A program made the position numbers and the translations under genes. The notes under the pieces are model-generated. The model made no database searches. It was not told the DNA's origin and worked only from the letters and a program-made list of their open reading frames with translations. Below, in pieces: positions 34,420 through 42,481 of a DNA stretch of 64,000 nucleotides. Source of the DNA: Janthinobacterium sp. 344 (GTDB lineage: Bacteria; Pseudomonadota; Gammaproteobacteria; Burkholderiales; Burkholderiaceae_D); contig NZ_FOKL01000015.1 in NCBI RefSeq assembly GCF_900112025.1, positions 1 through 64,000 on the forward strand. Reading direction: 5' to 3'. How positions within the stretch are numbered: the stretch's first letter is position 1; each line of letters begins with the position of its first letter.

Positions 34420-34752
34420 ATGAAACCTACCCTGATACTGCTCGCGCTCGCCTCTACCCTCGCCCTGACTGCTTGCCAGCGCGAAGCGCCACCCGCGCCC
34501 ACCGTCGTGCAAGTCGTCCCTGGCGCGCCTGGCCCTGCCGGTGCCACCGGCGCCACGGGCGCCACGGGGGCGGAAGCGCCTGCCGGCGCGACCGGCGCCA
34601 CCGGTGCCACGGGCCAGACTGGCGACAGCGGCGCGCAAGGCAATGATGGCGCCAAGGGCGAAATGGGCGCTACCGGCGATGAAGGTGCCAAAGGCGACAC
34701 GGGCGCCAAGGGTAAAACCGGCGACACCGTGATTGTCGTTCCACAGCGCTGA
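34420..34752 (+). CDS. Collagen-like repeat lipoprotein
   Basis: 110 residues. A signal peptide ends in lipobox ALTAC (Cys19), followed by a short spacer and then about 22 Gly-X-Y triplets (residues 35-103), including runs of GAT. One triplet is broken (APA at about 53). The later triplets are charged, with Lys and Asp/Glu (GAKGEM, GDTGAK), the pattern that stabilises bacterial collagen triple helices. It is probably a trimeric rod anchored in the outer or inner membrane. ATG 34420 follows AAAGGA. GC-rich repeats make it prone to length change. Confidence 0.85.
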   Translation: MKPTLILLALASTLALTACQREAPPAPTVVQVVPGAPGPAGATGATGATGAEAPAGATGATGATGQTGDSGAQGNDGAKGEMGATGDEGAKGDTGAKGKTGDTVIVVPQR

Positions 34753-34788
34753 TCCCGCCACCATCGGGGGCACCGCCCCCGTACTTCC

Positions 34789-34823
34789 CGCACAACGCCA
34801 ACCCATCCGGTTGGCGTTGTGCG
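34789..34823. terminator. Long perfect hairpin after the collagen-like gene
   Basis: A 15-bp uninterrupted stem (arms 34789-34803 and 34809-34823, loop CATCC). No T tract follows, so it is either a Rho-type or processing hairpin or a small repeat element. Confidence 0.5.
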
Positions 34824-34893
34824 TATGCGCACTACCGCACAGTAACATCGGCCGCATGCGCCTACCCTGTCCCTATTCAATGGGAGATATCGC

Positions 34894-37350
34894 ATGCTGA
34901 TGATGATACTGGTGGCAGCCTTGCTCTGCCTGATCGTAGTGTTCGCGCCCGGCCCCGTGCGCCGCGCCCTGATTACCCCGCATCTGCTGGCTTTGTTCAA
35001 GCGCATCTTGCCAAGCATGTCCGACACGGAGCGCGACGCGCTTGAGGCGGGCACCACGTGGTGGGATGCGGAACTGTTTTCCGGCCAGCCGGACTGGTCC
35101 AAGCTGCTGGCGTATGCGCCCCCCACGCTGAGCGCCGAAGAGCGCCACTTTCTCGACCACGACGTCGAGCGCTTGTGTGCACTGGTCAATGACTGGGACA
35201 CGCAGCAGTTGCTGGATTTGCCGCCGCCAGCCTGGGCCTACATGAAAAGCCAGGGCTTCCTCGGCATGATCATTCCCAAGCAATATGGCGGCAGGCAGTT
35301 TTCCGCCTACATGCACTCGCAGGTGGTGATGAAGCTGTCGACGCGCTGCTCGGCGCTGGCCGTCAGCGTGATGGTGCCCAACTCATTGGGGCCGGCCGAA
35401 CTGCTGCTGCACTACGGCACCGAAGAACAGAAAAACCATTATCTGCCGCGCCTGGCGGCCGGCACCGAGATTCCCTGCTTTGCCCTCACCAGTCCGTATG
35501 CGGGTTCCGATGCGGCCGCCATCCCCGACCTGGGCGTGGTCTGCATGGGCATGCATGAGGAGCGAGCTACCCTGGGTTTCCGCATCACCTGGAACAAGCG
35601 CTACATCACCCTGGCGCCCGTGGCGACGTTACTGGGGCTGGCATTCCAGACCAGCGATCCCGAGCACTTGCTGTCCGACAACGACGCGCCCGGCATCACC
35701 TGCGCGCTGATTCCCGCCAGCCACGATGGCGTGGTGATCGGCCGGCGCCACCATCCCTTGAACGCCGTCTTCCAGAACGGCCCCACGTCAGGCAAGGATG
35801 TCTTCATCCCCATGGAGTGGGTCATCGGCGGCCAGGCGCAGGTGGGCAAGGGCTGGCGCATGCTGATGGAGTGCCTGGCGGCCGGGCGCGCCATTTCGCT
35901 GCCTTCGTCCAGCGTGGGCATGGGCAAGATGGCCGTGCGCGGCACCAGCGCGTACGCGGCCGTGCGGCGCCAGTTCAACATGCCGATCGGCAAGTTCGAA
36001 GGGGTGCAGGAAGCGCTGGCGCGCATGGGCGCCAATCTGTACCTGATGGATGCGGCGCGCACCTTGTCGGCGCTGGGCGTGGACCTGGGCGAAAAGCCGG
36101 CCGTCATTTCCGCCATCGTCAAATACCACGTCACGGAACGGGGCCGCGCGCTCGTCAATGACGGCATGGATATTCTCGGCGGCAAGGGCATATGTAGCGG
36201 GCCAAACAACTTCCTCGCCAGCGCCTACCAGCAGATTCCCATCGCCATCACCGTCGAGGGCGCCAACATCCTCACGCGCAGCCTGATCATCTTCGGCCAG
36301 GGCGCCATCCGCGCCCATCCGTATGTACTCAGGGAAATGGCCGCCGTCGGCGAAAGCGACGGCCGCAAGGCCTTGCGCGATTTCGACGCGGCCTTCTTCG
36401 GCCACGTCGGCTTTGTGCTGGGCAACCTGGCACGGGGCCTGTGGTACGGGCTGGGCGGCGCGCGCCTGGCCGCCGTGCCGCAGGCGGGCGCGCCCGAGCT
36501 GGCGCCCTACTACCGCGCCCTCACGCGGCTGTCGACGGCGTTTGCCGTCATGACGGATATGTCGATGTTCGTGCTCGGCGGCGAACTCAAGCGCCGCGAG
36601 CGGCTGTCCGCGCGCCTCGGCGACGTGGTCTCGCAACTGTATTTATGCTCGTCCGTGCTGAAGCGCTACGAGGATGACGGGCGGCCGCCAGCCGATTTGC
36701 CGTATGTGCACTGGTCGCTGCAGGATGCGCTGGTGAAAGCCCAGCAGGGCTTGACGGGCGTGCTGGAGAATTTCCCCGCGCGCGGGCTGGCCGTACTGCT
36801 GCGCACGCTGCTGTTCCCGTTCGGCTTGCCGCACCGCCTACCTTCGGACGAGCTGGGCAGCGACGTGACGCACGCCATGCAGACGGCCGGCGCCGACCGC
36901 GAGCGCCTGCTGGCCGATTGCTACGTGGCCAGCGAGGGTAGCCAAGGCAACGACCCGCTGGCCAGTGCCGAACGGGCCTTGATTTTGCTGCCGCAAGTCA
37001 CGGCCATCGAAAAGCGCCTGAAAGACATGCCGGAAGGCGCGGGCCTCAAGCACATGCCGCAAAGCCTGCCTGCCATGCAAACATGGCTGTCCGCCGCGAA
37101 AGCGGCAGGCGCCGTCAACTGCCAGGAGCACAATACCCTGCTGGAATTTGCGCGCCTGGTCGACGGCTTGATCCAGGTCGACGATTTTGCGCCCGCCGCG
37201 ACGCAGGCAGCGCAGGACGCCTATCCGCGCGATGACGCCGGCGTCGTCGCGGCCAGCGACAAGCCCAGCACGAGCGGCACCAGCGCCGCGTACACGACGA
37301 TGACGGAAAGCCAGACGGCGCCGGGCCAGTACGCCCTGACGCCAAAATAA
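34894..37350 (+). CDS. fadE: Acyl-CoA dehydrogenase, FadE type
   Basis: 818 residues, similar in length and layout to E. coli FadE (about 814). An N-terminal membrane-associated stretch (LMMILVAALLCLIVVFAP) is followed by the acyl-CoA dehydrogenase domain (about 80-480) with CFALTSPYAGSDA, GRAISLPSSS, FEGVQEALARMG and DGMDILGGKGICSGP, then a FadE-specific C-terminal domain. It catalyses the first FAD-linked oxidation of beta-oxidation. The last 43 codons (from about 37221) are antisense to the MFS gene and look unlike FadE ends, which normally stop near VDDFAPA. The gene may have lost its original stop codon. Confidence 0.88.
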   Translation: MLMMILVAALLCLIVVFAPGPVRRALITPHLLALFKRILPSMSDTERDALEAGTTWWDAELFSGQPDWSKLLAYAPPTLSAEERHFLDHDVERLCALVNDWDTQQLLDLPPPAWAYMKSQGFLGMIIPKQYGGRQFSAYMHSQVVMKLSTRCSALAVSVMVPNSLGPAELLLHYGTEEQKNHYLPRLAAGTEIPCFALTSPYAGSDAAAIPDLGVVCMGMHEERATLGFRITWNKRYITLAPVATLLGLAFQTSDPEHLLSDNDAPGITCALIPASHDGVVIGRRHHPLNAVFQNGPTSGKDVFIPMEWVIGGQAQVGKGWRMLMECLAAGRAISLPSSSVGMGKMAVRGTSAYAAVRRQFNMPIGKFEGVQEALARMGANLYLMDAARTLSALGVDLGEKPAVISAIVKYHVTERGRALVNDGMDILGGKGICSGPNNFLASAYQQIPIAITVEGANILTRSLIIFGQGAIRAHPYVLREMAAVGESDGRKALRDFDAAFFGHVGFVLGNLARGLWYGLGGARLAAVPQAGAPELAPYYRALTRLSTAFAVMTDMSMFVLGGELKRRERLSARLGDVVSQLYLCSSVLKRYEDDGRPPADLPYVHWSLQDALVKAQQGLTGVLENFPARGLAVLLRTLLFPFGLPHRLPSDELGSDVTHAMQTAGADRERLLADCYVASEGSQGNDPLASAERALILLPQVTAIEKRLKDMPEGAGLKHMPQSLPAMQTWLSAAKAAGAVNCQEHNTLLEFARLVDGLIQVDDFAPAATQAAQDAYPRDDAGVVAASDKPSTSGTSAAYTTMTESQTAPGQYALTPK

Positions 37351-38444
37351 ATGCTGGAAAACACCAGCGGGCACAGCACGGACGCCAGGCTCACGGCCGA
37401 GGCCAGCACGCCCTGGAACTGGCCTTGCCGGTCCTCGGACACTTGCCGCGTCGCCAGCGACTGCAGGGCTGGCGCGCCGATGCCGCCCAGGGCGAAGACG
37501 GGCATGATGGCGAAGATCATCCAGCTGCGCGTGGCGAACGCCATGACGACCAGGGCCAGGCAGGCGCAAGCGATGCCCGCCAGGATGGTGGCCCGCTCGC
37601 CCAGCAGCCTGACGGCGGGGCCGGGCAGAAAAGCCTGCGCCAGCGCCTGGCATACGCCGAAGGCGCCCAGCGACAGGCCGATCCACAAGCCATTCCACTC
37701 GAACGCATCGTGGCCCCACAGCGCCCAGCACACGCCATACACTTCACCGGCGGCACTGAAGGCAAAGAAGATGGCGGTGATCGGCAGCAAGCTTTTCTGG
37801 GAAAACACCCAGCGCAGCGGATGCAGGGGGTTCAATGCCGCCAGATCGATTTTCGCGCCCGCAGGCGGGCGTAGGGACGGGCGCGACTCGGGCAGCGTCA
37901 ACAACGCCAGCAACAGGTTGCCAGCATTCAAGATGGCCGCCGCCATGAACGGCAGGCGCAGCCCGTAATCGCCGAGCGCGCCCCCCAGCACGGGGCCGAT
38001 GATGAAGCCGGCACCGAACATGGCGTTGAGCAAGCCGAAACGGCGCGCCCGCGTTTCTTCGGGAGAAATATCGGTGATGTAGGCCGTGGCCACGGACACA
38101 TTGGCGCTCGTCAACCCGGCAATGGCGCGTCCCAGCAGCAGCATCCACAGGCTGGGGGCAAAGGCCAGGAACAGGTAGTTGACGGCCGCGCCGGCCAGCG
38201 ACAGCAACAGCACGGGGCGCCGCCCCAGGCGGTCGCTCAGAGAACCCAGCACGGGGGCAAAAATAAACTGCATCAGCGCGTACAGGGCCGTCATGACGCC
38301 GATGTACGGCGCCACGTTGGCTGCATGCGTGACCTCTTGCAACAGCGCCGGCAGGATGGGGAAGATCAGGCCGATGCCGACAGCGTCGAGCACGACGGTG
38401 GCGAAGATGACGGGCAGCGCTGCCACGGGGGCGGATAATTTCAT
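37221..38444 (-). CDS. TetA-like MFS efflux transporter
   Basis: 407 residues of the 12-helix drug:H+ antiporter group. The diagnostic motif A, LGSLSDRLGRRPVLLLSL, is near residue 67, and motif C-like GFIIGPVLGGALGDYGLRLPF follows helix 5. It most resembles TCR/Tet-type exporters. The drug is unknown and tetracycline resistance should not be assumed. It is divergent from a TetR regulator with two shared operator palindromes, the classic layout of ligand-induced efflux. Its 3' end overlaps the convergent fadE by 130 bp. Confidence 0.85.
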   Translation of the reverse strand: MKLSAPVAALPVIFATVVLDAVGIGLIFPILPALLQEVTHAANVAPYIGVMTALYALMQFIFAPVLGSLSDRLGRRPVLLLSLAGAAVNYLFLAFAPSLWMLLLGRAIAGLTSANVSVATAYITDISPEETRARRFGLLNAMFGAGFIIGPVLGGALGDYGLRLPFMAAAILNAGNLLLALLTLPESRPSLRPPAGAKIDLAALNPLHPLRWVFSQKSLLPITAIFFAFSAAGEVYGVCWALWGHDAFEWNGLWIGLSLGAFGVCQALAQAFLPGPAVRLLGERATILAGIACACLALVVMAFATRSWMIFAIMPVFALGGIGAPALQSLATRQVSEDRQGQFQGVLASAVSLASVLCPLVFSSIYFGVRAYWPGAVWLSVIVVYAALVPLVLGLSLAATTPASSRG

Positions 38445-38460
38445 ATACTCAATCCAAATA

Positions 38461-38473
38461 TATACTCAGTACA
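38461..38473. promoter_or_regulatory. TetR-type operator O1 (imperfect)
   Basis: TATACTCAGTACA, a 13-bp palindrome with one mismatch around a central C, 17 bp upstream of the MFS start. It shares the ACTCAGTACA core with O2. Confidence 0.65.
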
Positions 38474-38513
38474 TAAATAGTACGCCCAGCAAGGCTGCGC
38501 CATCAAGCGATAT

Positions 38514-38528
38514 GTGTACTCAGTACAC
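38514..38528. promoter_or_regulatory. TetR-type operator O2 (perfect)
   Basis: GTGTACTCAGTACAC, a 15-bp perfect palindrome around a central C. It lies just before the TATGAT -10 (38535-38540) of the TetR gene, so binding would block its own promoter. It is centred 54 bp from O1. Confidence 0.7.
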
Positions 38529-38549
38529 TTCGTGTATGATCGGGGCAAC

Positions 38550-39188
38550 ATGACCATTCCTACCGACCTCCGCTCCCGCAAACGCCTGGCCACCCGGCAA
38601 GCCATTTCCAATGCCGCCACGCGCCTGTTCTTCGTGCGCGGCTTCGAGCAGGTGACGGTGGACGACATCGCGGCGGCGGCCAATGTGGGGCGCATGACCG
38701 TGTTCAACCATTTCCCCCGCAAGGAAGACATGTTCTTCGACCGCGAGGAAGAGGGCCGCGAACTGCTGCGCGCCGCCTTGCGCCAGCGCGATCCCGCAGT
38801 GTCCCCCGTGGAAACCCTGCGCCTGCTGGCGCACCGCCTGGTGGCCGAGGACAGTCCCTACATCACGTTTTCCGCCGCTGGCCAGGGTTTCATTGCCACC
38901 ATTGAGGCCAGCGAGACCCTGAAAGCGCGGGCGCGGGCCATCCGCGACGAGCTGGCGCAAGTGGTGGCAACGGCGTTGACCGACGGCGCGGGGCGCGACG
39001 CCCACGATCCCCAGGCCCGCCTGGCGGCCAGCCTGCTGCTGGCGACCTGGAGCGTGGCCCTGATCGAGGCGCACCGCGCATTCCGCCAGCATGGCGACGC
39101 ACAGCGGGCCAAGGCCGGCTTTCTCGCCCTGCTGGACCAGGGCCATGCCGGCGTCAAGGCGGCGCTGGCCGGCACGCCCTACGCCTGA
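38550..39188 (+). CDS. TetR/AcrR-family repressor
   Basis: 212 residues. The N-terminal helix-turn-helix (about 14-60) reads TRQAISNAATRLFFVRGFEQVTVDDIAAAANVGRMTVFNHFPRKEDMF. The C-terminal part is a helical ligand and dimer domain (about 80-205). It is divergent from the Tet-like exporter and flanked by two operator palindromes, one in its own promoter, so autoregulation and control of the exporter are likely. ATG 38550 is preceded by CGGGGC; an upstream in-frame ATG at 38514 lies inside O2 and is rejected. Confidence 0.88.
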   Translation: MTIPTDLRSRKRLATRQAISNAATRLFFVRGFEQVTVDDIAAAANVGRMTVFNHFPRKEDMFFDREEEGRELLRAALRQRDPAVSPVETLRLLAHRLVAEDSPYITFSAAGQGFIATIEASETLKARARAIRDELAQVVATALTDGAGRDAHDPQARLAASLLLATWSVALIEAHRAFRQHGDAQRAKAGFLALLDQGHAGVKAALAGTPYA

Positions 39189-39421
39189 GCGATACCTCCC
39201 GGCTACCTCGCGGCCGCCTCCGCGCATCGCGCTTGCAGCCTGGCGCAGCGCAAATCCTCCCCATCTTTCCCCGCCATTGAGCGGCGCCTGTGCTTGCGTG
39301 AGCGCGTGCCGGCTTCCTATCATGAAGCCACGCGCCGGCCAGCGCTGCATGCAGGCCGGCACGGCGGATTTGTCTCCATAGTCAGTCACACTGCCCATCA
39401 CCGTATCCAGGGAGGTAGATG

Positions 39422-40810
39422 ATGAATACCTTGACGAATGGCCAGTTCAATGAGCTGCAAGCCTCATTGAGAGGGCAACTTTTACATGCGAACGACGCTG
39501 GCTACGACGGCGCCCGCGCCGTCTGGAATGCCATGATCGACCGGCATCCGGCCCTCATCGCGCGCTGCGCCGGCACGGCGGACGTGCGCGCCGCGCTGTC
39601 CTGGGCGCGCGACCACGGCCTGCCCCTTGCCGTGCGCGGCGGCGGCCACAATATCGCCGGCAGCGCCCTGTGCGACGATGGCCTGGTGATCGACCTGTCA
39701 GCCATGCGCTCGGTGCATATCGATCCGCAACGGCGCCGCGCCCAGGTCGAAGGCGGAGCCACGCTGCACGACTTCGATCACGAGGCGCAGGCGTTTGGCC
39801 TGGCCACGCCGCTGGGCATCAATTCCACGACGGGCGTGGCAGGGCTGGCCCTGGGCGGCGGCTTTGGCTGGCTCAGCCGGACACTGGGCCTGGCGGCCGA
39901 CAATCTGCTGGCGGCCGACATGGTCATGGCCGACGGACAGTACCTGCATGCCAGCGCAACGCAACACCCCGACCTGTTCTGGGCCATCCGGGGCGGCGGC
40001 GGCAATTTCGGCGTGGTCACGCGCTTCGAATTCCAGCTGCATCCGGTCGGGCCGGAGGTCACCGCGGGACTCGTCGTCTTCCCCTACGCGCAAGCGAAGG
40101 CGGTGCTCACCAAGTACCGCGATTATGTCGATGCCATGCCCGATGAGCTGACGATCTGGGCCGTCCTGCGCAAGGCGCCGCCGCTGCCTTTTTTGGCGCA
40201 GGAGGTCCATGGCCAGGACGTGCTCGTCCTGCCCGTCTTTTCCACAGTGCCATCGGCGGCCATGCAGGAGGCGATCGGCCGCATCGGCCGCTTCGGCCAG
40301 CCGCTGGGCATGCACCTGGGCCCCGTGCCTTACGCGGCCTGGCAGCAGGCATTCGATCCCCTGCTCACGCCAGGCGCGCGCAACTACTGGAAATCGCATA
40401 ATTTCACGCAGCTCAGCGACGCGGCCATCGATACCGTCATCCGCCATGCGGGCCGTCTGCCGACGCCGCAATGCGAGATCTTCCTCGGCCTGCTTGGCGG
40501 GCAGGCGAGCCGCCCGGCGCCGCAGGCGACGGCCTATCCGCACCGCGACGCCCTGTATGTGATGAACGTGCACACGCGCTGGGACGACCCGGCCGACGAC
40601 GTGCGCTGCATAGCCTGGGCGCGCGACTTCTTCCAGGACGCGGCGCCCTATGCGACGGGCAGCGTGTATGTCAATTTCCTGACCGAGGATGAAAGCGAGC
40701 GCACGGCCGACGCGTATGGGGTGAACTATCCGCGCCTGGCGCGTATCAAGAAACAGTATGATCCCGCCAACCTGTTCCACGCCAACCAGAACATCCGGCC
40801 GGCCGCCTGA
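39422..40810 (+). CDS. FAD-linked oxidase, berberine-bridge-enzyme type
   Basis: 462 residues. A PCMH FAD-binding domain (about 40-210) has RGGGHNIAG, whose His is the site of 8-alpha-histidyl FAD linkage. TTGVAGLALGGGFGWLSR and GGGGNFGVVTRFEF follow, and the C-terminal BBE motif is NYPRLARIKKQYDPANLFHANQNI. The cysteine that gives a second covalent FAD bond in bicovalent relatives is absent (INS at that place), so single linkage is predicted. Probably an oligosaccharide or alkaloid-type oxidase; the substrate is unknown. Start at the second ATG, which is ideally spaced from GGAGG; ATG 39419 is the alternative. The 39189-39421 spacer shows no clear promoter. Confidence 0.85.
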   Translation: MNTLTNGQFNELQASLRGQLLHANDAGYDGARAVWNAMIDRHPALIARCAGTADVRAALSWARDHGLPLAVRGGGHNIAGSALCDDGLVIDLSAMRSVHIDPQRRRAQVEGGATLHDFDHEAQAFGLATPLGINSTTGVAGLALGGGFGWLSRTLGLAADNLLAADMVMADGQYLHASATQHPDLFWAIRGGGGNFGVVTRFEFQLHPVGPEVTAGLVVFPYAQAKAVLTKYRDYVDAMPDELTIWAVLRKAPPLPFLAQEVHGQDVLVLPVFSTVPSAAMQEAIGRIGRFGQPLGMHLGPVPYAAWQQAFDPLLTPGARNYWKSHNFTQLSDAAIDTVIRHAGRLPTPQCEIFLGLLGGQASRPAPQATAYPHRDALYVMNVHTRWDDPADDVRCIAWARDFFQDAAPYATGSVYVNFLTEDESERTADAYGVNYPRLARIKKQYDPANLFHANQNIRPAA

Positions 40811-40935
40811 CAGGCCACGCCGCGACGCCAGCACGGGCAGGCTGGCGTCGCGTCGCGGCATGCGGCAATCCCTTGATCCAGGGCAATGCAATGCCACGCT
40901 CTTGCGCCTACAATCGCCGGCTTTGCCCCTCGCCC

Positions 40936-42297
40936 ATGCGCCACGCTCCCGAACTCCTCCTGCCTGCCGGCTCCCTGGCCAAGATGCATGCCGCCTTCGA
41001 CTATGGCGCCGACGCCGTCTACGCGGGCCAGCCGCGCTACAGTTTGCGCGTGCGCAATAACGACTTTTCGACCTTGCACGCCTTGCAGGAAGGCATTGAT
41101 GGCGCGCATGCGCGCGGCAAGCAGTTCTTTGTGGCCAGCAATATCTTCGCCCACAACGCCAAGCTGAAAACGTATCTGCGCGACATGGAGCCGGTGATCG
41201 CCATGCGCCCCGACGCGCTGATCATGGCCGATCCGGGCCTGATCATGATGGTGCGCGACAAGTGGCCGGAGATTCCCGTGCACTTGTCGGTGCAGGCGAA
41301 TGCCGTCAACTGGGCCGACGTGAAATTCTGGCACCGCATGGGCCTGACGCGCGTGATCCTGTCGCGCGAACTGTCGCTCGACGAGATCGAGGAAATCCGC
41401 CAGCGCTGCCCGGAAATGGAACTCGAGGTGTTCGTCCACGGCGCCCTGTGCATCGCCTATTCGGGCCGCTGCCTGCTGTCCGGCTACTTCAACCACCGCG
41501 ACCCGAACCAGGGCACGTGCACGAATTCCTGCCGCTGGGATTACAAGGTGAAAAACGCGGCGGAAGACGCCAGCGGCGACCTGGGCGCCATGCAGGTGGT
41601 GCCGCTCCAATTCCACCAGGCGCTGGCCGAGGCCGACAACAACGCGTTTTCCGCCCTGCACCAGCAGCCGCGCCACCCGCTGGCCGACCAGCCCTATCTC
41701 ATCGAAGAAGCGCAGCGCCCGGGCCAGCTGATGCCCATCCTCGAAGACGAGCACGGCACCTACATCATGAATTCGAAGGACTTGCGCGCCGTCGAGCACA
41801 TCGAGCGCCTGGTCAAGATCGGCGTCGATTCGCTGAAGGTCGAGGGCCGCACCAAGTCGCTGTACTACGCGGCGCGCACGGCGCAAGTCTACCGCCAGGC
41901 CATCGACGACGCCGTGGCGGGCCGCCCCTTCGATATCAGCCTGCTGGGCCAGCTGCAAGGCCTGGCCAACCGCGGCTACACGGACGGCTTTTACCAGCGC
42001 CATCACACGCAGGCGCACCAGAACTACATGCGCGGCGCGTCCGAGGCGGACCGCAGCCAGTACGTGGGCGACGTGCTGGACGTGACCGATGGCTGGGCCA
42101 GGGTGGAAGTGAAAAACCGCTTCGCCGTGGGCGACCGCATCGAAGCCCTGCATCCGGGCGGCAACCGCGACTTCACCATCGCCCGCATGCTGGCCGATGA
42201 TGGCAGCGAGCTCCAGGTGGCGCCCGGCAGCGGCCACTTCGTGCGCATCGAACTCGACGGCGCGCTGAATAAAGCCTTGCTGGCGCGCTATTTGTAA
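40936..42297 (+). CDS. trhP: tRNA U34 hydroxylase, U32 peptidase-like (TrhP/YegQ)
   Basis: 453 residues, the same length as E. coli TrhP (YegQ). Landmarks are APELLLPAGSLAKMHAAFDYGADAVYAG, the U32 signature EVFVHGALCIAYSGRCLLSGY with NQGTCTNSCRW (conserved Cys residues that bind the Fe-S cluster), and SLKVEGRTKS. TrhP makes 5-hydroxyuridine at tRNA position 34 using prephenate-derived chemistry, despite the peptidase family name. ATG 40936 gives the family length; longer readings are rejected. A TACAAT -10 lies 22 bp upstream. Confidence 0.9.
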   Translation: MRHAPELLLPAGSLAKMHAAFDYGADAVYAGQPRYSLRVRNNDFSTLHALQEGIDGAHARGKQFFVASNIFAHNAKLKTYLRDMEPVIAMRPDALIMADPGLIMMVRDKWPEIPVHLSVQANAVNWADVKFWHRMGLTRVILSRELSLDEIEEIRQRCPEMELEVFVHGALCIAYSGRCLLSGYFNHRDPNQGTCTNSCRWDYKVKNAAEDASGDLGAMQVVPLQFHQALAEADNNAFSALHQQPRHPLADQPYLIEEAQRPGQLMPILEDEHGTYIMNSKDLRAVEHIERLVKIGVDSLKVEGRTKSLYYAARTAQVYRQAIDDAVAGRPFDISLLGQLQGLANRGYTDGFYQRHHTQAHQNYMRGASEADRSQYVGDVLDVTDGWARVEVKNRFAVGDRIEALHPGGNRDFTIARMLADDGSELQVAPGSGHFVRIELDGALNKALLARYL

Positions 42298-42372
42298 CCG
42301 CCAGTCTGGCGGCGGCATCGGCAAACCAGTCCGCAAGTGTTTGATTTGACAAGAGAAGTTTCGATTGCTAGC

Positions 42373-42412
42373 GCCTAAATAATTTGTTTAGGCTTCAACA
42401 TTGCTATACGAT
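42373..42412 (+). promoter_or_regulatory. Promoter with overlapping operator palindrome for DUF819
   Basis: The perfect inverted repeat GCCTAAA/TTTAGGC (42373-42379 and 42387-42393) overlaps the -35 TTGTTT (42384-42389) of a promoter with a 17-bp spacer and -10 TACGAT (42407-42412). That suggests repression by an unknown dimeric regulator. The surrounding spacer is AT-rich. Confidence 0.5.
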
Positions 42413-42481
42413 ACGGCCACCCTGCGCCCGGGGGCCTGATCGGCATCCCGGGCATCCCTGACACGTTCACCGGAATCCCCG

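Noticed and set aside
34541-34732. Tandem repeat DNA as a CRISPR or satellite
   Set aside because: The repetition follows Gly-X-Y codons of a collagen-like protein, not spacer-repeat structure. No CRISPR array was seen anywhere in the window.
37221-38444. Tetracycline resistance gene
   Set aside because: Family resemblance to Tet exporters is real, but substrate-defining residues cannot be judged; I kept a generic exporter call.
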